DNA of 42,969 nucleotides from Vicinamibacteraceae bacterium (GTDB lineage Bacteria; Acidobacteriota; Vicinamibacteria; Vicinamibacterales; JAFNAJ01). Shown here in pieces: positions 8,860-18,900 of this stretch. Below the pieces are notes generated by a model that had not been told where the DNA came from, ran no database searches, and saw nothing but the letters and a program-made list of their open reading frames with translations. A program made the translations under genes and the position numbers. Position 1 is the first letter of the stretch. The number at the start of each line of letters is the position of its first letter. The stretch spans positions 1 to 42,969 of the forward strand of contig JAHDVQ010000018.1 of assembly GCA_023384595.1 (NCBI GenBank). The letters are read 5' to 3'.

Positions 8860-9630
8860 TCAGGGCTGCACGTCGAGCAACCGCCGCAGCTTGTTCTCGG
8901 GGCCCCGGCTGGCCGTCAGCCGCGTGCCGTCCTGCAGGATCACCGCGTACTCGCCGTGAAAGAGCGGCTGCAGTTCCTTGATGCGCTCCGTGTTGACGAT
9001 GGTCGATCGGTGGATGCGGATGAACCGGTTCGGATCGAGCTTGGCCTCGATGCCCTTCATCGTCTCGCGCAGGAGGTGCGAGATGGGGCCCACGTGCAGC
9101 CGCACGTAATTGCCTTCGGCCTCGATCCAGTCGATCTCGTCCACCTTGAGGAAGGCGACCCGCCCCGAGCTCTTGAGCACCAGCCGTTCCGGCGGACGCC
9201 GTTCCTCGCGCAGGTTCTCGAGCAGCGACAGCAACCGCTCGTTCACGCCGCCGTTCCCGGCGCCCTTCGTCAGCTCGTCGCGCGCCCGCTCGATCGCCTT
9301 CTTGAAGCGCTTGCCGTTGAAGGGCTTCAGCAGGTAGTCCAGCGCGTGCACCTCGAAGGCCTGCAGCGCGTACTGGTCGTAGGCGGTCACGAAGATGACG
9401 GCCCGCGGCAGCTCCGTATCGAGCGCCTGCAAGACCCCGAAGCCGTCGACGACGGGCATCTGGACATCGAGGAACACCAGGTCGGGCTTCTTGGCCCGGA
9501 TCTCGGCAATGGCCTCGCCGCCATCGCCGCTCTCGCCAACGACTTCGATGTCGGACTCCTGTTCGAGTAGCGTGCGAATACGCTCGCGGGCGAGCGGCTC
9601 ATCGTCGACGATGCAGGCACGAATCGTCAT
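8860..9630 (-). CDS. LytTR-family response regulator
   Basis: A 256-residue two-component regulator. The receiver domain spans about 1-120, with acidic residues CIVDDE, phospho-acceptor Asp55 (LVFLDVQMP), the switch Thr in FVTAYDQ and Lys in LLKPF. A LytTR DNA-binding domain follows (about 150-250), marked by IDWIEAEGNYVRLHV, RFIRIHRSTIVN and the terminal LTASRGPENKLRRLL. The ATG lies within a 4-base ATGA overlap with the stop of the upstream histidine kinase, so the pair is translationally coupled. LytTR proteins bind imperfect direct repeats; I did not find a convincing pair nearby. Confidence 0.95.
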   Translation of the reverse strand: MTIRACIVDDEPLARERIRTLLEQESDIEVVGESGDGGEAIAEIRAKKPDLVFLDVQMPVVDGFGVLQALDTELPRAVIFVTAYDQYALQAFEVHALDYLLKPFNGKRFKKAIERARDELTKGAGNGGVNERLLSLLENLREERRPPERLVLKSSGRVAFLKVDEIDWIEAEGNYVRLHVGPISHLLRETMKGIEAKLDPNRFIRIHRSTIVNTERIKELQPLFHGEYAVILQDGTRLTASRGPENKLRRLLDVQP

Positions 9631-10832
9631 GACGGGTCTCCTTCGTTCCGGATGGGGGCTTCGGCGGACGGGTCCTGGGGGACGAGCATCGTGACCAGGG
9701 TTCCGCCCTTCGGATGGTTCGTGAGGTCGAGCGAGGCGAGCGGGCCGTAGAGCTGCGTGAGGCGCGCACGCGTGTTGGCGAGGCCGATGCCGGAATGCGG
9801 CGCCGGCACGCCGTTCACGCGCAGGCCCGGTCCGTCGTCGCGCACCTGCAGCTGCAGCATGCCCTCCGTGCCGCGGGCGCGAATCTCGATGACGCCGCGA
9901 CCGGCCCGCGGATCGAGGCCGTGCCGGATGGCGTTCTCGACGATCGGCTGCAGGACCTGGTTCGGGACGCGGGCATCGAGCGTCTCGGGCGGCACGTCGA
10001 TGGTGACCGCGAGCCGGTCATGAAACCGCGTCTGCTGAATGTCGATGTAGCGCTGCAGGAAGTCGAGTTCTTCGCGAAGCGTCACCTCCTGCACGCCGAT
10101 GGTGTCGAGCGTCATACGCAGCAGGTCGCTGAGCTGCGTGACCATGTCGTCGGCGGCGTCGGGGTTCTTGTGGATGAGCGTCGAGATGGCGTGCAGCGTG
10201 TTGAACAGGAAGTGCGGGTTCAGCTGCATGCGCAGCACCTCGAGCTGGGCCTGCGCCAGCCGCGACTCGAGCTGCGAGGCCGTCAGCTCGCGCTCGCGCG
10301 CCCGACGGTGGTTCTGCCAGGCCTGGTCGGCGGCCACCATCACGAGGTACGACAGGTAGACGTAGAGCAGCTGTCCGATGATGATGCGCGTGGCAGGGAT
10401 GGGTTCGGAGTCGACCCACGGGCCGACGGCCGCGCGGATGACCCCGTGCAGCACCGCGAAGACGACCCCAGCCAGCAGGTGGATGGCCAGCGCGGCGCGC
10501 CACGTGGACGTCTCGAACCGGAACCGCCGCGAGAGGTAGAACACGGCGGGACCGAGCAGGAGCCACGGATACCAGGTGGCGAAGCCCGAGGCCAGCGCCT
10601 CGCCCCACGCCACCGGCATGCGCTCGCGGTAGACCACCCAGAGGTGCGCGGCCGTGACGAGGCTCAAGAGCGTGAGGCCCGCGACGAAGAGGCCGATCTT
10701 GGGCCACGCGGCGCGCCAGCCGTCGCCGAACTCCCCGTCGACGAGCTGCGCCGGACGGTCTTCGAGCAGTGCCGGTCCCGGTGTGGGCCGGGCCACCCCG
10801 GGTGCCATGCCGTCGGTCGAGCTCATCGTCAT
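9627..10832 (-). CDS. LytS/YehU-type sensor histidine kinase
   Basis: An inner-membrane histidine kinase of about 401 residues and cognate partner of the LytTR regulator. Four hydrophobic segments occur at about 44-66, 84-101, 114-134 and 149-168, with no large extracytoplasmic domain, so it probably senses something in or near the membrane. A coiled linker leads to LNPHFLFNTLHAI with phospho-acceptor His207, the His_kinase (PF06580-type) signature, and then an HATPase domain with VENAIRHGLDP (N box) and RDDGPGL and SGIGLANTRARL (G boxes). ATG 10832 is used; ATG 10826 is almost as good. The gene sits 63 bases downstream of the DUF4824 gene on the same strand. Confidence 0.93.
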   Translation of the reverse strand: MTMSSTDGMAPGVARPTPGPALLEDRPAQLVDGEFGDGWRAAWPKIGLFVAGLTLLSLVTAAHLWVVYRERMPVAWGEALASGFATWYPWLLLGPAVFYLSRRFRFETSTWRAALAIHLLAGVVFAVLHGVIRAAVGPWVDSEPIPATRIIIGQLLYVYLSYLVMVAADQAWQNHRRARERELTASQLESRLAQAQLEVLRMQLNPHFLFNTLHAISTLIHKNPDAADDMVTQLSDLLRMTLDTIGVQEVTLREELDFLQRYIDIQQTRFHDRLAVTIDVPPETLDARVPNQVLQPIVENAIRHGLDPRAGRGVIEIRARGTEGMLQLQVRDDGPGLRVNGVPAPHSGIGLANTRARLTQLYGPLASLDLTNHPKGGTLVTMLVPQDPSAEAPIRNEGDPS

Positions 10833-10895
10833 GGTCTACGCTGATGCTCGGGCAAAGTTCTGACGAACGGCAACGGCGATGTGACGGTCGGGCCG

Positions 10896-11783
10896 TCAGG
10901 TGGGACCGGTCGTCCCAGCGTCGGGCTGTGCCGGTGGATTGATGACGTCGACGCGCAGGATACGCGGCCGCATGCGGCGGCCCACCGCGATCTCGACGCG
11001 GTAGCGCGGGGGCCACGGGCTCTGCGCGAGCGTGACGCCGCCGGCATGCGGGGGGAGCCGCCGGGTTTCGTCCCGCGCGCGAAGCGGCTCGACGGCCCGA
11101 CGGCTCGAGGGCGGCACGAGCAGCGTCTCGGGGAGCAGGCCCCCGACCTCGCCGACGAGCGCCGGACCGCCGGCGCCGCCGGCCCGCTCGAGCCGGCGCA
11201 GCCTCACGACGGCGGGAAGGATCACGTATCGCTTTCGGTCCGCATACCGGAGACGCAGCGCCTCGGCATCGCTCCCGGCATCGACGGGCACCAGTCGCGA
11301 CGCGCGCGCGGGAGCCGCCGCGATGGCCGACTCGTCCAGTCCCGGCGCGCCGGCTGGATCTCGTCCTTCGGGTTTGCTGCGAGCCCGGGCCTGCCATGCC
11401 GCGATGCGTGACGCCAGGGCCTCGGACGCGAGGTCGAACACGACGAAGGCGGGGCGGCCGGGCACGCCGGCGTAGAACTTCTCGGCTTCGGGGGCGCCAG
11501 GGCGAACCGAGACATCGAAGCCGATGGCCTCGAGGGTGCGGGGGCCAAGGGCCACCGGGAGGCCCGCCTCGGCGGTGGTCCTCGAGGGGGCTGCCGGCTG
11601 GAAGCGCCAGTGGAGGCGAACCGCGCTGCTGTCGTCGCGCATCTCGCCGCCCAGCCACAGCTCGCGCTCGTCGAGCGTGACGACGGTGTCGGGCTCCCCG
11701 CCGCGATCGGCGACGACGAGTGCCGCGATGCCCAGGTTGACGAGACCGGCGATCGCGATCGGGAGGAGCAGCACGCGGCGCAT
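10896..11783 (-). CDS. DUF4824-like membrane-anchored protein
   Basis: A 295-residue protein with one N-terminal hydrophobic segment (LLLPIAIAGLVNLGIAALVV) followed by a soluble, probably extracytoplasmic part. The sequence after the anchor (GGEPDTVVTLDERELWLGG) and the hydrophobic/charged alternation fit the DUF4824 family, usually found beside a DUF2157 gene, as here. No catalytic motif is visible and I do not assign a reaction. The ATG at 11783 was chosen because its A is the last base of the DUF2157 TGA; a longer open frame upstream is only the shadow of DUF2157. A GDYXXLXY-type assignment is the alternative, but I do not see that motif. Confidence 0.72.
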   Translation of the reverse strand: MRRVLLLPIAIAGLVNLGIAALVVADRGGEPDTVVTLDERELWLGGEMRDDSSAVRLHWRFQPAAPSRTTAEAGLPVALGPRTLEAIGFDVSVRPGAPEAEKFYAGVPGRPAFVVFDLASEALASRIAAWQARARSKPEGRDPAGAPGLDESAIAAAPARASRLVPVDAGSDAEALRLRYADRKRYVILPAVVRLRRLERAGGAGGPALVGEVGGLLPETLLVPPSSRRAVEPLRARDETRRLPPHAGGVTLAQSPWPPRYRVEIAVGRRMRPRILRVDVINPPAQPDAGTTGPT

Positions 11784-12859
11784 CAGGCCCCCTTCAGCAG
11801 GCGGCGCCGCACGCGCTGGAGCAGCCACGACACGGCCAGGGCCATCGCGCCCGCGATCAGGAAGAACAGGTAGCGCGGCATCCAGTCCCACCACCAGTCG
11901 ACGAACTTCAGCAGCGAGGCGATCGCGAGCAGCGCCGTCGCCGTCGCCGTGACCTCGGGCCAGCGGCGCTTGATGCCGATGGCCATCGCCGTCAGCGCGA
12001 CGATGAAACTGACGATCTGGTAGGCCACCTCCACGGCGTCGGGGTCGGCCGGGAGGTAGGACAGGTGTCCGGCCCGGCTCATGAGGAGCACGGCGACGGC
12101 CACGAGCAGCATCGTCAGCGTGCGAAGGACGGCGGGGAATCCCTCGTACCTTACCCCGTGAGGAACGGCCGACCACAGGGCGAGGCCGCCGGCCCCGAGC
12201 AGGACGCCCTCCGGCCTCATCGCGAAGTCGAGGCCCCATCCGCCGGTCGAGGCCACCAGCGCCGCGGCCACCCACGCGGCCAGGCAGACCGCGCCGGCCG
12301 CCAGGATCAAGCGGTGACGATACGCGTAAGCGAGACTCACGCCGAAGGCGCCGTAGCCCAGGAGCACGGTCGCGCTCGGCGCGAGCGAGTAGATGGCGCC
12401 CAGCACCTCGACGTTCAGCACGAGGGCGGCAAACGAGAGCACCACGAAGAGGCCGGCGGCGACGCGGTAGCGAATCGACCGCGACAGCACCTCGGCGCCC
12501 GCCAGCGCCGCCAGCGGCGCCGCCACCACGATGCCCACCTGAGCAGCCATCGGCAGCACGCCCCAGATCCGGAAGAAGAAGAGGGCGAGCCCGGTGGCCA
12601 CCGCCAGCGCGCCGACGATGGCCGCCAGCTTCAGGCCGAGCGAGGCAGGTTTCTGGCCTTCGAGCACGTCGATATCGAACCGCGCGACGAGCGCCCCGCG
12701 CAGCGCGCGGTGGTAGGACGCGAGACGCAACCGCTCATCGGGCGTGAGCCGCAACACGCCGTCGCGTTCTACTTCTTCGAGCTCCAGCTCGAACGCGCGG
12801 ATGCGATCGGCCCGCGCCTGCGCCCCGCCCTGTGAGCCGGGCAGGCTGAAGTCCGGCAT
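11783..12859 (-). CDS. DUF2157 polytopic membrane protein
   Basis: A 358-residue integral membrane protein. A charged N-terminal cytoplasmic part of about 75 residues (LELEEVERDGVLRLTPDE...) precedes roughly ten closely packed hydrophobic segments and a basic C-terminus (LLQRVRRRLLKGA). This is the DUF2157 layout, whose biochemical role is unknown to me. A TAGAAT box sits only six bases before the ATG, so the message may be leaderless. It overlaps the DUF4824 gene by one base, and the two are presumably made together. The next gene upstream is divergent. Confidence 0.8.
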   Translation of the reverse strand: MPDFSLPGSQGGAQARADRIRAFELELEEVERDGVLRLTPDERLRLASYHRALRGALVARFDIDVLEGQKPASLGLKLAAIVGALAVATGLALFFFRIWGVLPMAAQVGIVVAAPLAALAGAEVLSRSIRYRVAAGLFVVLSFAALVLNVEVLGAIYSLAPSATVLLGYGAFGVSLAYAYRHRLILAAGAVCLAAWVAAALVASTGGWGLDFAMRPEGVLLGAGGLALWSAVPHGVRYEGFPAVLRTLTMLLVAVAVLLMSRAGHLSYLPADPDAVEVAYQIVSFIVALTAMAIGIKRRWPEVTATATALLAIASLLKFVDWWWDWMPRYLFFLIAGAMALAVSWLLQRVRRRLLKGA

Positions 12860-12865
12860 GGCGCG

Positions 12866-12871
12866 ATTCTA
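12866..12871 (-). promoter_or_regulatory. -10 box giving a probable leaderless DUF2157 mRNA
   Basis: TAGAAT reads on the minus strand and ends six bases before the DUF2157 ATG, which places a normal transcription start on or next to the A of the start codon. No recognisable -35 element lies 16-18 bases upstream. The call rests on the -10 match alone. Confidence 0.4.
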
Positions 12872-12911
12872 CGCCGAGTCTGGCGGCGAGGTGATGGAGG
12901 CGACCACGGGC

Positions 12912-12917
12912 TAGAAT
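12912..12917 (+). promoter_or_regulatory. -10 box upstream of the TamB-Omp85 fusion gene
   Basis: TAGAAT on the plus strand, 18 bases before the fusion-gene ATG, predicts a leader of about 12 bases. It faces the divergent TAGAAT at 12866-12871. There is no clear -35. A weak purine-rich stretch (AAGAAGAG) precedes the ATG in place of a strong Shine-Dalgarno sequence. Confidence 0.45.
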
Positions 12918-12935
12918 GCGAAGAAGAGTTCCACC

Positions 12936-15900
12936 ATGTCCCGCTGGCGCCGCCGACTCGCGATCGGCTTCCTCGTCGTCGCAGCCCTGCTGCTCCTCCT
13001 GCTCGCCGGGCTCCAGACGCCGTGGGCGCGCCGCCAGGCCATCCGCCAGGTGGTGTCGGCCCTCGAGGGACAGGGCATCCACGCGACGTTCGGGTCGATC
13101 GGCTACAACCCGCTGACGCTCCGGGTATCGGCGGGCGAGGTCCGGCTTGCGCCCATCGACACCCCCTCGGCGCCGTTCTTCGCGGCCCGGCGTATCGACG
13201 CGCAGGTGCCCTGGGCGCTCCTGCGGGGGGAGTTGCGCATCACCTCGCTCGAGGTCGACGGCGGCCGGCTCACGCTCGCCCGCGGCGACGACGGTCGATG
13301 GAACCTGCCGCCCTCGCGCGAGTCGGCCCCGCGCACCGAACCTTTCATCCTCCCCATCGGACGGCTGCGGCTCTCGGACTTCGGCGTGACCGTCGAGGAT
13401 CCGGACGGCGGGTTGCGCGTACGGCTCGACGGCCTCGACGTGACGCTCGACCCTCGCGGTGACGGCACGATTGCGGGACCGCTCGCCATCCAGGGTCCGC
13501 TCGAGATTGAGACCGCCGGCCGAACCCTCGCGGCCCGGAACGTCGCGGGCACCCTCGCCTATGACGGCCGCCACGTGCAGCTGGCGCCGCTGACGCTGGA
13601 GGTGATCCGCGCGGACGGGACGCCGATGACAACGGCCCGCGTCGAAGGGCGTCTGGCCGACGTGTACGGCGATCTCGCCGCGGAACTGGGAATCGAGGGA
13701 CGAGCCGACGGGGCGGTGGCCGCGCGATGGCTCGAGCTTGGCGAGCCGGTCGAAGGCGACGTGGACTGGACGGCCCGGCTCGAAGGGGCGATCGCCGATC
13801 TGGAGGTGCCCTTCACGGCGCGCAGCGACGCGCTCGCGTTCGGTGCACTGGCGCCGGCGCGACTCGACGTGGCGGGCAAGTACACGTCCGACGCCGTGAC
13901 CCTCGACCGAATCGAGGCCGCCCTGCTCGGCGGCCGCGCCGAAGGCCGGGCGCGCATCGCGCTTGGTGAGGAAGGCCGGGCCGCCGCGAGTCTCACGTGG
14001 CACGACCTGCCCGTCGACGCGCTCAGCCGCCTCGTCGAACCGCGCGGGTACCAGGTCGCGGCGGCGACGACGGGCGAGTTCGAAGGGGAGTGGCAATCGG
14101 CCGATTGGCGCACCTTCGAGGCGCGGGCCGCCGTGCGCTTCACGCCGCGGCCGGGGCGCGGTGTGCCGATCTCGGGAAGGGCGTCGCTCGATGCGGGCAA
14201 CCGGCGATACGCGCTGGCGTCGTCGCTCGAGGTGGGTGGGCACACCCGCGCGGACGTGAGACTGGGCGGCGGCCTGGCGCAGCGGTGGTCCGACGCGGGG
14301 CTCGCCGGCGAGACCCGCGTCGAGACCACCGATATCGCCTCGCTGGTCTCTGCCATCCGCGCGACGGGCGCCGCCGACGTGGAACTGCCGGGCGGGCTCT
14401 CGGGTCCGCTCGTGGTGGCGGGCCGCGTCGAGGGGCAGATGGCGCGGCCCGTGCTCGTCGCGACGGCCGAAGCCCCCGCGCTGACGCTTGGCACCCCCGA
14501 CGCGACCGGCGCGCTCGTCGCGAGCGTCCGCGCCGACACGTCGGTCCTCGATGCCGAGGTGCGCTCGCTCGTGCTCGCCGGCAATCAGACGGAAGGCCAC
14601 GTGACCGTGCGCTTCACGAACCGCGCGCTCGAGGGACGGTTCGAGACGACGGTGACCGATCTCGGTGCGCTCGCGGGCCCCTTCGTGCCGGCCCTCGACG
14701 GGATGGCTGTGGCCGGGGCCGGGCGCGTCGTCACCACCATCGCCGGGACGCTCTCGCGACCCGTTGTCGACAACGACGTGGCCTTGAGCGGCGTCGCGCT
14801 CGCCGGCCAGGCGCCGGCCGTCGTCGGCGGCCGCGTCGGTCTCGACGGCACGGCGGTCGTCCTCGATCGGGTCGAGATTCGGCGCCCGGAAGGCGACCTC
14901 GTGCGCCTCGACGGACGCTACGACTGGGCTCGCGACGCGCTCGACCTGCGCGGATCGGTCGACGCGTGGAGCCTGGCGCCGATCGCGCTGAGCGCCGAAG
15001 GCGCGCCGGTGCCGGTGCGGGGGACCGTCGATACGCTCCGCGTCGAGCTCGCGGGCCCCCTCGAGACGCTCGGCGGCAGCCTCACGCTCAACGCACGCGA
15101 CCTCGCGTACGGGGGGCTGGCGCTCGGCACCGCGGGTCTCGACGCGCGCTTCGACGGGGGCCGCGGCGTCGTCGCGGTCACCATGCGCGAACTCGGCGGC
15201 GTGGTCGAGGGAAACCTCTCGCTCGCCGGCGAACGGCCCTTCTTCGCGAACGTGCGCCTCGACCAGGACGACGTGCGGCGGTTGCTCCCGATCGAGGACC
15301 CGCGCCTCGACCTGCTCTCGCTCGGGATCGAAATGAACGCCGTGGTGCAGGGCCGGCTCGGAGACGTCGAGAACCTCGTGGCCACCGCCGAGGTCACCCG
15401 GCTCGACGGCCACCTCGATCGGACCGCGGTCGCGCTCGCGAGCCCGGCGCGGTTCACCTACGCCGAGCGTCGCGCCCAGGCGGAGGCCTTCGATCTGCAG
15501 TACGGATCCACGCGCGTGCGCCTCTCGGGTGCGCTCGGTGAGGCCCTCGACGGTGTGCAACTGCGCGTCACCGGCAACCTCGCCGACTTCGAGTCGGCCA
15601 TCAGGCTGGCCGGCATGACGGCGCCCTTCGCGCTCTTCGGTGGGTTCACGCTCTCGCTCGACGCGGCCGGCCCGATGGCGGCGCCCGACATCCGCGCGTC
15701 GCTCGCCATCGAGAACGCGCAGGCGTCGGTGAACAATCTGCCGCCCGCCTTCGATATCCAGGTGGCGGCGGCCTACGAGGAGGGGGTGCTGGCTGTCGAG
15801 ACCCTGCGCGGGCAGTGGCAGGACTCGACCCTGCAGGCCTCGGCCCGGATACCGGCGCGCATCGCGGCCGAGCATCTGCCGGCCAGCTACGTGGCCTCAC

Positions 15901-18900
15901 TGCCACCCCTGACGTCGGCCGCGACAATCGACGCCAGCTTCGACCCCCTGACGCCGCGCGCGCTCGAACCGGTCCTGAGCGGCAACGTGCTCGACGCCCT
16001 CCGCGGCGTCGTGTCGGGGCGGCTGCACCTCGAGACCGAGGCGGCGGCGCTCGAGGCCTGGCGCGGCGAGCTCCAGCTCGATCGACTCGCGCTCTCGGTC
16101 GCCAACGTCCCGCTCGAACAGACACGTCCGACACGCGTCGAGCTGGCCGGCGGCCGCGTCCGCATTCGCGACCTCGAGTGGGCCGGCGAGGGCAACCGCC
16201 TGACGGCGGTGGGCGCCATCGCCCTCACGGGAGCCGACACGCCGCGCTTCGACCTGGCCGTCGACGGCGAGGGCGACCTTCGGGTACCGGGGGCCTTCTT
16301 CCCCGGGATCTCCACTGGAGGCCGGGCGCGGGCCTCGTTGTCGGTGTCGGGGCCCGTCTCGATGCCCAGGCTCGACGGGCTCGTGACGGTGACCTCCGCC
16401 GAGGTGCGGCTGCGCGAACCCCGCCTCGCGGTGACGGAACTGAACGGGAACATCGTGCTCGTCGGCGACCGCGTGCAGTTCGACAACCTGCGCGGCACGC
16501 TCAACGGCGGCCGCCTCGACGTGGGCGGCGAGCTGACGCTGGCGGGGTTCGACATCGGGACGGCCGGCATCACCGTCACCGCGCGCGGCGTCGCGATGGA
16601 GTATCCGGAGGGGTTCCGCAGCGAGCTGCGCGCGTCGGTGTCGCTCACCAAACGCGCCGGCGAGCCCACGGCGCTGCTCGGGGGCAAGGTGGTCGTGCTG
16701 CGCGGCGCCTATCGGGCGCCGCTCAGCCTGCTCTCGTTCACGCAGGGCGGCCGCGCGATCGTGCAGGGCCTGGCAGGCGAGGAGCCGTCGGCCCTCGAGC
16801 GCACGCGGCTGAACATCACCATCCGCTCGGTCGAGGACCTGATCGTCGACAACAACTACGGACGCTTCGAGGCCGGGCTGGACCTGCGGCTCACCGGCAC
16901 GGTGCACGAGCCGGCGCTGGCGGGCCGCCTCGCGCTGCGCGAGGGCGGCGAGGTGTACCTCGCCGGCACGACGTACAACCTCGAGCCGAGCACCGTCGAC
17001 TTCGTCGATCCCACCCGCATCGTGCCGGAGCTCGGCATCGTCGCGCGCACGCGCGTGGGGGGCCGCGACATCCGCCTGAACGTGACCGGTCCGCCCGACA
17101 ACCTGTCGCTCGACCTCACGTCCGAGGACGAGGACCTCGGGCGCGCCGACCTCGCGTCGCTCCTCCTCACCGGGCGCACCATGGAGCAGACGACGGGGGC
17201 CGAGGCCGACGCGGCTGGTGCCCTCGCGCTCAGCCTGCTGTCGGGCGAGGTGCTCGGGTCGGCCGGCCGCGCGTTCGGGCTCGACAGCGTGCGCCTCACC
17301 CGCGGCGACGTCATCGACGACGACTTCCGGCTCGATCCGACCCTCATCTTCGAGGAGACCGACCCGGCCTCACGCCTGACCATCTCGAAGAGCATCAACG
17401 GCGTGGTCGACGTGATCGTCTCGCAGAACCTGAAGGACAGCGGACGCCTCACGTGGATCGTGAGCGCGCGCACGATTGCCCGTATCGAGCTGCGCGTCGT
17501 CTCGGCCGACGACAACGATCGCACCTACGAGATCCGGCAGGATCTCGAGTTCGGCGGACCGTCACCGGCGGCGCGGCGGGCCCGCGCGCAGCAGCGTGCC
17601 AGAGCCAGGGGACAGCGCGGCGAGATGGAGGTCGGCGAGGTGGCCGTCGAGGCGACGCCCTCGGCCGACCGTCCAGCCCTCACGGCGCGGCTGCGGCTCG
17701 AACCCGGCGACACCTTCGACTTCTTCGAGTGGCAGGACGACCGCGATCGTCTGCTCGAGCTGTACCGGAACCAGGGCTACCTCGAGGCGCGTGTCGACGC
17801 CTCGCGCGAGACGGTTCGGCCCGGCGATGGCGAGCGGCTGGTGAACCTGCGGTACGAGGTCACTCGCGGACCGCGCACCGAGGTCCGGGTCGAGGGGCAC
17901 CCGGTGCCCGAGAGCGTCGTGGGCCGTATTCGCGAGGAGTGGGCCGACGCGGTGTACGACGGCTTCCTCCTCGACGATGCGACGCGGATCGTTCGCGAGC
18001 ACATCGCGTCGGAGGGGTACTTGCGCGGAACGGTCGAGGCCCGGGTCGATGGCGGGGCCGACGCCCCCGTGAAGACGCTCGTCGTGGCGGTCTCTCCCGG
18101 TCCGCTCTCGACGGAACGCCACATCGAATTCCGTGGGCGGGCCACGCTCGACGAGGGCGAGCTGACGGACGCGCTCGACCTCGCCGACCTCGAGACTCGC
18201 GCGTTCGTCGCGCCGGCCGAGGCCGCCGAGATCGTGCGCCGTACCTATCAGCTGCGCGGCTACCTCGACGCCAAAGTTGAGGCGCAGGCGCTCGAGTTTG
18301 CCGGCGACCGGGCCGTGCTGCCCCTGATGATCGAGGAGGGCGTGCGCTACGAATCGAGCGCGATCCGTTTCGAGGGTGTGTCGGCGGTGCCCGAGACCGA
18401 GCTCGCCGAGGCGGCCAACTGGGAGGCGGGCCGCCCGTTCGAGTCGGAGCCGTTCCTGCTCGCGCGCGGCAGGGTGGAGCGCTATTACCGGCAGCGCGGC
18501 TACAACAACGCGCTCGTCACGCCCCGCATCGACCTGGACCGCGAGGGCGGCGTCGCGCAGGTGACCTTCAACATCACCGAGGGGCCGCGACAGGTCATTA
18601 CCGACATCGTCGTGGTCGGTGGCGACAACACGTCGCGACGCCTCATCAGGCGGGCGTTGGACTTCCAGTCGGGCGATCCGGCGAACCTCGAGAAGATCTA
18701 CCGGGCGCGAAAACAGCTGTACGACACGGGCGTGTTCCAGCGCGCCGACGTCGAGGTCGTGCCGCCCGGGACGGCCGAAGCGCGCGAGGCTGCGGCCGAG
18801 GCGCGCGCGGCCCGGCTGCAGGCCCGGGTCGCGCGTCCGGTGTCGGAGACGCCGCCGGGGGCTCCCGAGACGACGCCGCCCGGCACGGGGGCACCGGGCG

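Noticed and set aside
12735-15875. A 1046-codon minus-strand open frame opposite the TamB part of the fusion gene.
   Set aside because: Arg/Glu/Gly-rich shadow of a GC-rich gene; the plus strand encodes recognisable TamB sequence.
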